9,062 nucleotides of DNA from Chloroflexota bacterium (GTDB lineage Bacteria > Chloroflexota > Limnocylindria > QHBO01), in assembly GCA_005880165.1 (NCBI GenBank), contig VBJP01000008.1, forward strand, positions 1 through 9,062. Reading direction: 5' to 3'. Every line of letters starts with the position of its first letter. Position 1 is the first letter of the stretch. The notes below the pieces were generated by a model, which saw only the letters and a program-made list of their open reading frames with translations, made no database searches and was not told the origin of the DNA. Positions 1 to 7,890 of the stretch are shown here, in pieces. The translations under genes were made by a program, and so were the position numbers.

Positions 1-1519
1 CGATGAGCTGCGTCCGGATCTTGCGCAGGACCGGCCGCCAGTCGAGGGCATCATACCCGAGAGACGCAACTACCCGCTCGGCATTCCAGGCCGAGCCGCG
101 GCTGAAGAGCTCGCGCAGCATGGTTCCCGCCTCCGGACTCCGCCACCAGCCGTCAGTGTGCCGGCGCCGCAGCTCCTGGTCCAGGATCCCCGCCAGCATC
201 GTCGCGCGCAGGGAGGTCCCCGCGTGGAGCACATCCACGCTGGTTGAGAGGTACATCTCCTCCGGCCAGCGGACGCCGGGCAGCAGTCCCAGCGTGCCGG
301 CGTACACGGCCCGGTGGATCGCATACTCGCCGCCGCGATGCAGGCCCAGCTCGTAGATCAGCTGCCCGCCGGAAAGCCTGAGCCGGTGGAGCATGGCCAG
401 CGCTACGAAGTCGACGAACGCGACCTGGGCGGGCTCCCCCATCCCCAGGGATTCCGCGAGCCAGCCAGGCTCACCGAGCAGGCCCTCCATGAGGCACGCG
501 TAGCCCTGGCCGACGCTCGTGTCGCCGAGCGGGCCGAGGCTCGGCGGGGTGCCGGGCGGGATGCTGATGAAATGCTCAAGGTGGCCGGCAACATGAAGCG
601 CACCGCTCATGTCCTCCCAGCCGCCGCGCGGGTTCACGACGAGCCGCACGTCGCCGGGAACGCGCACCGCCACGCAATAGGCCTCGGACGCCTTGCTCGG
701 CCTCGGCTCGAGATCGAGCGTGACCCCCGGCTGACCGCGGAGTTCCATCCCGAGCCCGCGGAGGGTCCCCTCCAGGGTGCGGGACAAGCGTCGCGGCTCG
801 AACCAGGCATCCCAGCCGGTTCCGCGCAGGACGAACCACGCATCGGCCAGGCTGCCGTCGCCCTGCTCGATGCCGGCGCCGGCCAGCAGCCGGCGGATCG
901 CGGCGTAGTACCCCGTCTCCGATGCGTTGAGCGCACCGCGCGTCAGGGCGGCGAGCTCGTCCGGATTCCATCCGCGGGCGACTCGCACCAGCTCCACGTA
1001 GTCGGCGTAGCCGAGGGCTTGGACCGCCTGGTGCCACGCTTCCAGGCGCTCGATCCGGAGTGGGTTGATGGCCTCCACCGCGCGCAGCCACTGCTCGAAC
1101 AGGGCGTTGCGCTCCCATCGATCGCCGGTCGAGCTGATCCTGTTGCGCGCGAGGTGGTAGCGAATCGGCTCGCCTCGCCAGTTGATCACCGCCCGGCTCT
1201 CGGCCGTGGCGATGCGATCCGGCAGGTCGGCGGTGGATCGATGCAGGTACCCGTCAGAGGCGAACGCCAGCAACGCCCGATTGCGAGCTGACTCCTCGCC
1301 GCCCGAATCGACTGCGCTGCGAAGCGCGTCAATCGTCTCCGGCGTGAAGAGGCTGGCATACCGCGTGTAGACCGCAGCCTGGGCCGATGTGTCGCTCAAG
1401 CCGGCGACGTTCCGGAACCGCTCTTCGTTCAGCTCGGCCAGGAACGCCTCCGCGCCCTGCTCATAGGCGCTGCGGTCGAAGCCCCGGGCGGTCGTGCGGC
1501 GGCGAGCCCGCGTCGCCAT
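1..1519 (-). CDS. M3-like metallopeptidase homologue, apparently catalytically dead (3' end outside window)
   Basis: About 506 codons are open from ATG at 1519 to the window edge with no stop, so the C-terminus is missing. The N-terminal ~290 residues are helical and rich in Arg, Glu and Ala. The middle carries a degenerate gluzincin zinc site. HVAGH at residues 309-313 stands where the family has HEXXH, and SVGQG at 335-339 puts Gln338 25 residues after His313. That is the spacing at which M3 peptidases such as thimet oligopeptidase place the third zinc ligand, Glu. The zone at 429-440 (DVLHAGTSLRAT) lacks the tyrosines I recall there in intact relatives. The frame continues into a plausible C-terminal helical region ending near LDWRPVLRKIRTQL, so this is a kept open frame, not a decayed pseudogene. 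It starts 4 nt after the pyrG stop and is probably co-transcribed with it; only a weak GAG-type ribosome site is visible. No signal peptide is seen, so it is probably cytoplasmic. The fold call is fairly firm; the cellular role is unknown. Confidence 0.75.
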   Translation of the reverse strand, partial: MATRARRRTTARGFDRSAYEQGAEAFLAELNEERFRNVAGLSDTSAQAAVYTRYASLFTPETIDALRSAVDSGGEESARNRALLAFASDGYLHRSTADLPDRIATAESRAVINWRGEPIRYHLARNRISSTGDRWERNALFEQWLRAVEAINPLRIERLEAWHQAVQALGYADYVELVRVARGWNPDELAALTRGALNASETGYYAAIRRLLAGAGIEQGDGSLADAWFVLRGTGWDAWFEPRRLSRTLEGTLRGLGMELRGQPGVTLDLEPRPSKASEAYCVAVRVPGDVRLVVNPRGGWEDMSGALHVAGHLEHFISIPPGTPPSLGPLGDTSVGQGYACLMEGLLGEPGWLAESLGMGEPAQVAFVDFVALAMLHRLRLSGGQLIYELGLHRGGEYAIHRAVYAGTLGLLPGVRWPEEMYLSTSVDVLHAGTSLRATMLAGILDQELRRRHTDGWWRSPEAGTMLRELFSRGSAWNAERVVASLGYDALDWRPVLRKIRTQLI

Positions 1520-1523
1520 CGGC

Positions 1524-3377
<1,854 letters not shown>

Positions 3378-3458
3378 TCAACACCTGCTCGGGACGCGAG
3401 TCTACCGCACCGGCCGGACCGATGGCGAGCCCCTGGTGGCTCCACGCACGGCCGGGCG

Positions 3459-3464
3459 TATGAT
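3459..3464 (+). promoter_or_regulatory. -10 box of a leaderless promoter
   Basis: TATGAT, one mismatch from the consensus TATAAT, ends 7 nt before the ATG at 3472, so transcription would begin at or next to the start codon. There is no purine-rich ribosome-binding site, and no clear -35 box. In such AT-poor DNA this placement is unlikely to be chance. Confidence 0.6.
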
Positions 3465-3471
3465 TGTTGTC

Positions 3472-3861
3472 ATGACAACCATTTCCGAGGACCCGATCCG
3501 GCGGGTATTCTCGCACGGCGACCTCATCGACATCACCACCACGGGACGGCGCACCGGGCAGCCGCGGCGCATCGAAATCGTCTATCACGTCATCGACGGT
3601 CGGATCTACATCAGCGGCATGCCGCGGGCCGATCGCCGCCGCAGCTGGCTCGCCAACGTCGAGCGCCACCCGCAGTTCACGTTCCACATCAAGCGCGGCC
3701 TGAGGACGGACCTGCCGGCCACCGCGCGCATCGTCGATGACCCCGACGAGCGACGCAGGGTGATGCGCCACATCATCGAGACCGCGTGGCACGGCCAGAA
3801 CCTCGAGGCGATGGTCGCCTACTCACCGCTGATCGAAGTGACGCTCGACGACGCCGCCTGA
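3472..3861 (+). CDS. F420H2-dependent (deazaflavin) nitroreductase/quinone-reductase family protein
   Basis: A 129-residue protein of the split-barrel flavin/deazaflavin-binding family (DUF385, the Ddn-like group). The family feature seen is ITTTGRRTGQPRR at about 21-33, the TTxGRxxGxxR segment that binds the cofactor phosphate. It is followed by beta strands (EIVYHVIDGRIYISG), an RRSWLANVERHPQ segment like the usual xxWxxNLxxNP motif, and VDDPDERRRVMRHI. Members typically use reduced F420 to reduce quinones, nitro compounds or enones; some bind FMN, heme or fatty acids. The actual cofactor and substrate cannot be read here. The length is normal for the family. The start at 3472 is chosen over the in-frame ATG at 3460 because the latter lies inside the -10 box, and over much longer upstream extensions that run antisense to pyrG. 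A UbiA prenyltransferase follows 43 nt downstream, which would fit quinone or isoprenoid chemistry, but that link is inference. Confidence 0.82.
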   Translation: MTTISEDPIRRVFSHGDLIDITTTGRRTGQPRRIEIVYHVIDGRIYISGMPRADRRRSWLANVERHPQFTFHIKRGLRTDLPATARIVDDPDERRRVMRHIIETAWHGQNLEAMVAYSPLIEVTLDDAA

Positions 3862-3892
3862 CGGCTCGGACCGCCGCTGCCGTCTGAGCGGC

Positions 3893-3898
3893 TAGCCT
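3893..3898 (+). promoter_or_regulatory. -10 box of a leaderless promoter for the UbiA gene
   Basis: TAGCCT, matching TANNNT, is followed by 6 nt and then the GTG at 3905. No Shine-Dalgarno sequence lies between. The arrangement mirrors the one at 3459-3472, which supports both. It suggests this gene can be transcribed separately from the reductase gene 43 nt upstream. Confidence 0.5.
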
Positions 3899-3904
3899 TC
3901 CAGC

Positions 3905-4720
3905 GTGCGGATCCCGGCCGCGATTCCTCTCATCCATCCGGCGCCCGCGGCGGCGGTCGTCGGCCTGTCCGTGATGCTGGCAGTCATCATCGCCACGCAG
4001 GTCGGCGACGTCCCGCTCGTCCGGGTGCTGCTGGTGATCGCCTCGGTGGCGGGTTCCCAGGTCGCGACCGGGGCGCTGAATGACTGGGCGGACCGTGATC
4101 GCGACCGCCAGGCCCGGCCGGAGAAGCCGATCCCCGCGGGCGAGATCTCGCCCGTCGCCGCGCTGGGGATAGCGAGTGCGGGGCTGGTCCTCCAGCTCGC
4201 GGCTTCGCTGCCGCTCGGCGCGCTGGCCACGTTGCTCGGCATCACCGCGTTGGGCAGCGCCGTGGCCTACGACCTGGGGCTGTCGCGCACTCCGGCCTCG
4301 GTGGTGCCCTACCTGGTCAGCTTTGGCCTGCTCCCGTTATGGATCGCGGCCGGACTTGGGGTCCCGCTGGAGAGGGTGCTGCCGGCTGTGCCGTTGATCG
4401 CGCCCTTCGCGGTGGCGGCGCACCTGGCCAACACGTTGCGCGACTGGGACGCGGACGCCGCCGGTGGATCCCGCAGCCTGACGCAGGTGCTGGGGCGCCG
4501 CTGGAGCCGCCGCGCAGCCCTGGTCCTGGGCGTTGGTGCCGGCCTGGCGGCCGGAGCGCTCGCCGTCGCGACTGGGCGGCTCGGCGTGACGTCGGCCGTC
4601 CTGGGCGCCAGCGGCCTGCTGGCGATCGCGCAGGGGGCCAGGAGCGCGGGGGCGCTGTGGTACGGAATGTTGGCCGCCGCGGTGCTGTGGGCGGGAGCCT
4701 GGGCGCTGTCGACCGGTTGA
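3905..4720 (+). CDS. UbiA-family membrane prenyltransferase
   Basis: A 271-residue, strongly hydrophobic protein with about eight or nine membrane segments. It has both aspartate motifs of the UbiA superfamily: NDWADRDRD at 59-67 (NDxxDxxxD, binding the prenyl diphosphate through magnesium) and DWDAD at 180-184 (DxxxD) inside HLANTLRDWDADAAGG. YDLGLSRTP at 122-130 matches the usual YxxxLKxxP-like loop. These enzymes join a polyprenyl chain to an aromatic or other acceptor (quinone, heme, chlorophyll or lipid synthesis). The acceptor cannot be told here, and no quinone, heme or chlorophyll gene lies nearby, so no symbol is given. The start is GTG at 3905, placed by the -10 box 6 nt upstream and by the MRIPAAIPLIHPAP beginning. 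A hairpin terminator lies 8 nt past the stop. Confidence 0.85.
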   Translation: MRIPAAIPLIHPAPAAAVVGLSVMLAVIIATQVGDVPLVRVLLVIASVAGSQVATGALNDWADRDRDRQARPEKPIPAGEISPVAALGIASAGLVLQLAASLPLGALATLLGITALGSAVAYDLGLSRTPASVVPYLVSFGLLPLWIAAGLGVPLERVLPAVPLIAPFAVAAHLANTLRDWDADAAGGSRSLTQVLGRRWSRRAALVLGVGAGLAAGALAVATGRLGVTSAVLGASGLLAIAQGARSAGALWYGMLAAAVLWAGAWALSTG

Positions 4721-4727
4721 AAACGCG

Positions 4728-4752
4728 ACGGGCGCCCCTTTCGGGCGCCCGT
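4728..4752. terminator. Hairpin terminator shared by convergent genes
   Basis: A perfect 10-bp stem, ACGGGCGCCC (4728-4737) and GGGCGCCCGT (4743-4752), encloses the loop CTTTC. It sits between the stop of the UbiA gene (plus strand, 4720) and the stop of the small membrane protein gene (minus strand, 4775). Read on the minus strand the stem is followed by CGCGTTTTC, a short U-run; on the plus strand no U-run follows. It probably ends minus-strand transcripts by the intrinsic route and may slow or stop plus-strand ones. Confidence 0.75.
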
Positions 4753-4774
4753 ATCGGTGTGGAAACCGAGCCGC

Positions 4775-4927
4775 CTAGACGGTGTCGTCGATCTCCAGCG
4801 CCTCGTCGTCGGTCTCCTCGGTCAGCTTCAGCCAGACGAAGAGCCCGGCCAGCACGGTGAGGGGCACGATGATCATGGCGGCGAGAAGCGCACCGATGCC
4901 AATGAGCAGGACCTTGATTGCCTTCAT
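4775..4927 (-). CDS. Small single-pass membrane protein, 50 residues
   Basis: The ATG at 4927 is preceded by a strong ribosome-binding site, GGGAGG at 4939-4934 with 6-nt spacing. The protein begins MKAIKVLLIGIGALLAAMII and continues VPLTVLAGLFVWLKL: a short basic N-terminus, one long hydrophobic stretch at about 6-34, and an acidic tail (TEETDDEALEIDDTV). This suggests a membrane-anchored peptide with a charged tail, most likely N-terminus inside or a hairpin, though topology is uncertain. It lies 11 nt after the stop of the 172-residue gene upstream, whose TAG overlaps the first G of the ribosome site, so translation is probably coupled. The hairpin at 4728-4752 follows. I do not recognise the family; the strong ribosome site, coupling and clean membrane-protein composition support a real gene. 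Confidence 0.72.
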   Translation of the reverse strand: MKAIKVLLIGIGALLAAMIIVPLTVLAGLFVWLKLTEETDDEALEIDDTV

Positions 4928-4933
4928 GGGACG

Positions 4934-4939
4934 CCTCCC
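4934..4939 (-). promoter_or_regulatory. Ribosome-binding site fused to the upstream stop codon
   Basis: GGGAGG on the minus strand, reading TAGGGAGG, where TAG ends the 172-residue protein and GGGAGG serves the ATG at 4927. A ribosome finishing the first gene would stop directly on the start signal of the second. Confidence 0.7.
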
Positions 4940-5457
4940 TAGGGTTTCGCGCGAGCCTCCGACGCGGGTTCGCGTTGCTGCGGTGCGGCGTCGATCATAG
5001 CCAGAATCTCGTCCTTCGTGAACTCCGCCAGCTGGTGGCCCGTACTGGTCGCGGTGGCAATCAGCATGCGGAAGACGAAGGCCCCCTCCTGCTCGAAGAA
5101 GAAAACGTCCCGCGGCTTCTGCGCATCGATCCAGCCGCCAAGCACGCGCAAAGCGTTCTCATAGAAGTTCGCGATCTCGACGTGGGGATGTGGCTCGGTG
5201 GCCGTGCCCCGGTTGCTCGTCGCCTCGTCGAGGAGCTGGGCAACCTGCTCGTCGGTGAGCTCGTATGTGCGGGCGGCAAGCTGGCCGACCGATTCCGACC
5301 ATTGGCCCGACTCAGGTAGCGCCAGGCCCTGCAGCACGAAGCCACCTTCGAGCTCGAGCAGCAGGATCTCCTTGAGGCGCTCGCGATCGGCGAAGGCGCC
5401 GACCGCGCGCAGCACGTCCTCCCAGTCCTGGCGCGGGCTGCCGTCGTAGATGCGCAT
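4939..5457 (-). CDS. Uncharacterised protein with two related halves
   Basis: 172 residues, starting at the ATG at 5457 behind GGGAGG (5468-5463, 5-nt spacing). The frame stays open upstream to 6102, but that part runs across psuG and is not coding. The protein appears to be an internal duplication. Residues about 15-79 (VLRAVGAFADRERLKEILLL, then ELEGGFVLQGLAL, ending LTDEQVAQLLDEA) align with 102-158 (ALRVLGGWIDAQKPRDVFFF, then EQEGAFVFRMLIA, ending FTKDEILAMIDAA). Shared features are LRxxG near the start, an ExEGxFV strand in the middle and a DExxxxxDxA helix at the end. No signal peptide, membrane segment or catalytic motif is seen; the last ~14 residues are polar. I do not recognise a family. 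It lies 65 nt downstream of psuG on the same strand, probably with its own promoter, and is tightly linked to the membrane microprotein that follows. Confidence 0.82.
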   Translation of the reverse strand: MRIYDGSPRQDWEDVLRAVGAFADRERLKEILLLELEGGFVLQGLALPESGQWSESVGQLAARTYELTDEQVAQLLDEATSNRGTATEPHPHVEIANFYENALRVLGGWIDAQKPRDVFFFEQEGAFVFRMLIATATSTGHQLAEFTKDEILAMIDAAPQQREPASEARAKP

Positions 5458-5499
5458 GCCAGCCTCCCTGAGAGGGCCGCGCTCGGCCCACCGCAGCGC

Positions 5500-5505
5500 A
5501 GGATA
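5500..5505 (-). promoter_or_regulatory. Possible -10 box for the duplicated protein and microprotein pair
   Basis: TATCCT on the minus strand, with TG three bases upstream (GATGTATCCT), lies in the 65-nt gap after psuG. It would give a leader of about 35-40 nt carrying the GGGAGG ribosome site. No clear -35 was found, so read-through from psuG remains possible. Confidence 0.35.
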
Positions 5506-5522
5506 CATCGGCCGGGAAGGGC

Positions 5523-6461
5523 TCAGGCGGTGTTCGGCTGCGAGCGCGCCCTGGCGATGCGCGCAGCGGTTCGTGCGTTGTTCACGATGAGGCCGATGTT
5601 GGTCCGGACCGTGGCGCCGCCGGAGAGCGCGGACAGGCGCTGCAGGACGAACGGCGTCACCTCGCCGCCGCGCACGTTTGCCGACGCTGCCTCGACCAAC
5701 GCGTCCTCGATCCAGCGCTCGACCTTGTCGCGCTCGAGCGCGAGCTCGGCGGGCGGCGGCTGGACGAAGAGAAGCGATGCCGCACCGGGAATCGAATGAT
5801 GGAGGCCGATAAGCTGGGCAGCCTCGCTTAGCCCGCTGACGGAGTGACTCAGCGGCAAGCCGGTCGCGGCGGTAAAGAAGCCCGGCAGCTGATCGGTGCC
5901 AATTCCGATCACTGGAACCCTGCGCGTCTCCAGCATCTCGAGGGTCGCGGGCAGGTCGAGGATCGACTTTGCACCCGAGCAGACCACCGCGACCGGCGTC
6001 GCCGCGAGCTCGTCGATGTCCGAGGAGACATCGAAGCTCTGCCCCGCGCCGCGGTGGACGCCACCGATCCCACCCGTCGCGAACAGCTCGATGCCTGCCC
6101 AATGGGCAATGCGCAGCGACGCGCTGACCGTCGTCGACGCCAGCCGACCGCTGGCGAGAGCCAAGCCCAGGTCACGCGATGCGGCCTTCGCTGGTCGCGA
6201 TTCCGGGTCGGCGAGCCGCTCGAGGATCTGACGCGGCGCTCCGACGAGCAACGCTCCGGCTTCGATCGCCGTCGTGGCGGGCACCGCACCCTCCTCGCGC
6301 ACCGCCGCCTCGGCGGCATTCGCGGTCTCGATGTTGTGGGGAGCTGGCAGGCCCTGGGCGATGAGGCTCGACTCCAACGCCACGACCGGTCTGCGCGACT
6401 CGAGCGCCTCGCGCACTTCTTCGGAGACGCGCAGGAGGTCCGCGCCGGGAGGAGCGTTCAT
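5523..6461 (-). CDS. psuG: Pseudouridine-5'-phosphate glycosidase
   Basis: Splits pseudouridine 5'-phosphate into uracil and ribose 5-phosphate, breaking the C-C glycosidic bond; cytoplasmic. The protein has 312 residues, the usual length. Family motifs run in order: VVALESSLIAQGLPAPHN (27-43), GAVPATTAIEAG (58-69), AKAASRDL (91-98), LFATGGIGGVHRGA (126-139), DVSSDIDELAATPVAVVCSG (144-163), SILDLPATLEMLET (166-179) and GTDQLPGFF (188-196). Residues I associate with the E. coli active site are all present one position lower: Glu30, Lys92, Asp148, Lys165 (the covalent Schiff-base lysine) and Asn288. The start at 6461 is set by an ATGA overlap with the stop of the PfkB kinase gene and by fit to the family; the longer open frame upstream is antisense noise. 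The overlap implies coupled translation with the kinase that makes its substrate. Confidence 0.96.
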   Translation of the reverse strand: MNAPPGADLLRVSEEVREALESRRPVVALESSLIAQGLPAPHNIETANAAEAAVREEGAVPATTAIEAGALLVGAPRQILERLADPESRPAKAASRDLGLALASGRLASTTVSASLRIAHWAGIELFATGGIGGVHRGAGQSFDVSSDIDELAATPVAVVCSGAKSILDLPATLEMLETRRVPVIGIGTDQLPGFFTAATGLPLSHSVSGLSEAAQLIGLHHSIPGAASLLFVQPPPAELALERDKVERWIEDALVEAASANVRGGEVTPFVLQRLSALSGGATVRTNIGLIVNNARTAARIARARSQPNTA

Positions 6462-7372
6462 GCGCCGAACCTCTCGGGGTCCGTGTCTGCGGTGGACTGT
6501 GCGCCGATGACCGTGGTCGCCGCGGCACCCGCCGCGGAGGCGCGCTCGAGGGCCGCGGCAACCGCCTCTGCGCCCGGCGGCCATGTCGGAGCCAGCGACG
6601 CGAGCAGCGAGGCCGTGAATGCATCGCCCGCACCGGTCGTGTCGACCGTTGGTCGACGATTCGCAGCCGCTTCCTGAACGAGCGTTCGCCCGATCGATGC
6701 CCCCGCGGCCGCCGATCCTCGCTCCCCGTCGGTGACCACCGCCAGCCGTTCCGCACTGCCCAGAGCCGGAGCCGCCTCCTCGGCGGTGCGCGTCGGGCCG
6801 CCCGCGAGCAGTCCGGCTTCTTCCAGGCTGACGATGAGGATACGGGCCCCGATCTCGGCTATGGCGTCCCTGGCCGAGGCTGCATCGGCCCAGCCCGCGA
6901 AGGAACCGCCGGCGACGCTCACGCCATCGATCGCCGCAGCGTGAATAGCCGTAATCACACGTTCGGCCTCGGCGGGATTGCGGAGCAGGTAGCCAGACAC
7001 GTGGACCCAATCACACCCGGCGAGCGCCGTCGCCAGATCCCCGTCAGCCGACACGCGGTCGCTGAGCATCATCCGCTCCCCGCGCGAGCCCCACAGCAGC
7101 ACGACGACGACGCTCGTTCGGGAGGCCGGCAGGGCGACCACCTCCAGCGACTCGCCTTCGAGATGCTCGCGCAGGACCTTACCGGGAGGATCATCGGCGA
7201 GCGCTGTGACCAAGCGAACCCCAACCCTGGCCCGGGCGAGGCGGACTGCCACGTTGGCGCCCTGGCCGCCGGGTCCGACCGTGATCCGAGCTTGGGCGTC
7301 CCCCGACGACATCGGTCCCGGAGCTCCAACGGTGACGTCCAGCGTGGAATCCCCCACAACGGCGATCAGCAC
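6458..7372 (-). CDS. psuK: PfkB-family carbohydrate kinase, probable pseudouridine kinase
   Basis: A ribokinase-like kinase of 304 residues. It shows the N-terminal glycine motif GPGGQGANVAVRLARARVG (33-51) and the C-terminal PfkB signature DTTGAGDAFTASLL (244-257), with Asp250 as the expected catalytic base and the GAG as anion hole. VVTDGERGS at 212-220 fits the ATP-binding strand. On sequence alone it could be a ribokinase, adenosine or sugar kinase. Its direct overlap with psuG makes pseudouridine kinase the best call: it would make pseudouridine 5'-phosphate for PsuG. The start chosen is GTG at 7372 (V/M-LIAVVGDSTLDVTVG), because the family begins with this strand. It lies 4 nt after the DUF2203 stop, with no strong ribosome site, so coupled translation is likely. 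CTG at 7369 and another GTG at 7380 (out of frame) are weaker candidates. The gene symbol is inferred from context. Confidence 0.88.
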   Translation of the reverse strand: MLIAVVGDSTLDVTVGAPGPMSSGDAQARITVGPGGQGANVAVRLARARVGVRLVTALADDPPGKVLREHLEGESLEVVALPASRTSVVVVLLWGSRGERMMLSDRVSADGDLATALAGCDWVHVSGYLLRNPAEAERVITAIHAAAIDGVSVAGGSFAGWADAASARDAIAEIGARILIVSLEEAGLLAGGPTRTAEEAAPALGSAERLAVVTDGERGSAAAGASIGRTLVQEAAANRRPTVDTTGAGDAFTASLLASLAPTWPPGAEAVAAALERASAAGAAATTVIGAQSTADTDPERFGA

Positions 7373-7376
7373 GCCG

Positions 7377-7766
7377 TCACCACGGCTTGCGGTTGGCAAA
7401 GCCCTCGGTGGTCGAGTGCCAGAAGGCCAGCTCTGGATCGCCGAGGCGCCAGCAGAACCAGACCGGCTCCCCGTCCCGCTCGGTGGGGATGTCGACAAGC
7501 CCGCTCTCCAGGTCGCGTACCACCGCGCCGATCGTCTCGAGGTGGGCAAGCAGGCCCTTGATGCCCTCGCCGACCTCGGCAAGCTCCGCCTCCCGTCGGT
7601 CCACCTCGCTGTGCGGTCCGCCATTCTCGCTGGCGTGTTGCTCGTGGAGGGCTGCGAGCGCGTCGTCGAAGCGGCGCTTCTCGACCGCCAGCTGCAGGAG
7701 GATGGCGCGCAGCTGGGGCACCAGCGCTCTGGCTTCGTCGAGGGTGTAGGTGGCTTGACCCTCCAT
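7377..7766 (-). CDS. DUF2203 family protein
   Basis: A 129-residue protein with the DUF2203 pattern: an N-terminal YTLDEARALVPQLRAILLQL helix (7-26), a long charged, probably coiled-coil middle (27-90), and the conserved C-terminal block DLESGLVDIPTERDGEPVWF (85-104) followed by CWRLGDPELAFWHSTTEGF (105-123). The family's function is not known to me; members are small, cytoplasmic and mostly in Chloroflexota, Deinococci, Actinobacteria and Firmicutes. It is first in an apparent operon with psuK (4-nt gap) and psuG, which raises a possible role with pseudouridine or RNA metabolism, but the link is only by position. The start at 7766 is the first ATG that fits the family; the open frame continues upstream to 8954 antisense to the ureohydrolase and is not coding there. 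Confidence 0.88.
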   Translation of the reverse strand: MEGQATYTLDEARALVPQLRAILLQLAVEKRRFDDALAALHEQHASENGGPHSEVDRREAELAEVGEGIKGLLAHLETIGAVVRDLESGLVDIPTERDGEPVWFCWRLGDPELAFWHSTTEGFANRKPW

Positions 7767-7775
7767 CGGAGGCCG

Positions 7776-7781
7776 ATGGTA
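7776..7781 (-). promoter_or_regulatory. Possible -10 box for the DUF2203-psuK-psuG operon
   Basis: TACCAT on the minus strand (TANNNT) ends 9 nt before the ATG at 7766. That would give a leaderless or nearly leaderless transcript, in line with the starts at 3472 and 3905. No clear -35 is visible. Confidence 0.4.
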
Positions 7782-7813
7782 GCCAACCGATGGCTCCACG
7801 GCGAGGGCTTTGC

Positions 7814-7819
7814 TAGCAT
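7814..7819 (+). promoter_or_regulatory. Possible extended -10 promoter for the ureohydrolase
   Basis: TGCTAGCAT holds a TANNNT box with an upstream TG (extended -10). Transcription would start near 7826, giving a leader of about 80 nt that ends with a GGAGGAGG ribosome site. It faces the opposite way to the promoter at 7776-7781, so the 138-nt gap would be a divergent control region. Confidence 0.4.
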
Positions 7820-7882
7820 CCGCGCGACGCACGCCTGGCAGGCCTGCTCCGCACCGCGACGGCGCTTGCACTGGGGGCGATC

Positions 7883-7890
7883 GGAGGAGG
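7883..7890 (+). promoter_or_regulatory. Ribosome-binding site of the ureohydrolase gene
   Basis: GGAGGAGG lies 14 nt before the ATG at 7905, a somewhat long spacing. The GTG directly after it (7891) is out of frame, so the ATG is still the best start. Confidence 0.55.

Noticed and set aside
314..1291. A 325-codon open frame on the plus strand opposite the peptidase homologue
   Set aside because: The minus-strand frame gives a coherent M3-like protein with correctly spaced motifs; the plus-strand translation is low in motifs and rich in Arg, Ala and Gly as expected of a shadow.
3860..3891. Weak hairpins after the reductase gene (GACGGC/GCCGTC or GCTCGGA/TCTGAGC)
   Set aside because: Stems of 6-7 bp with 12-13 nt loops, one with a G-T pair, compete with each other and lack a U-run; expected by chance in GC-rich DNA.
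5523..7010. A longer PsuG with a 183-residue N-terminal extension
   Set aside because: The extra part lies across the PfkB kinase in another frame; the ATG at 6461 fits the family and makes an ATGA overlap.
7838..7847. Perfect 10-bp palindrome GCAGGCCTGC in the ureohydrolase leader
   Set aside because: A 10-bp palindrome is expected several times in 9 kb by chance, and there is no second copy or known operator match.
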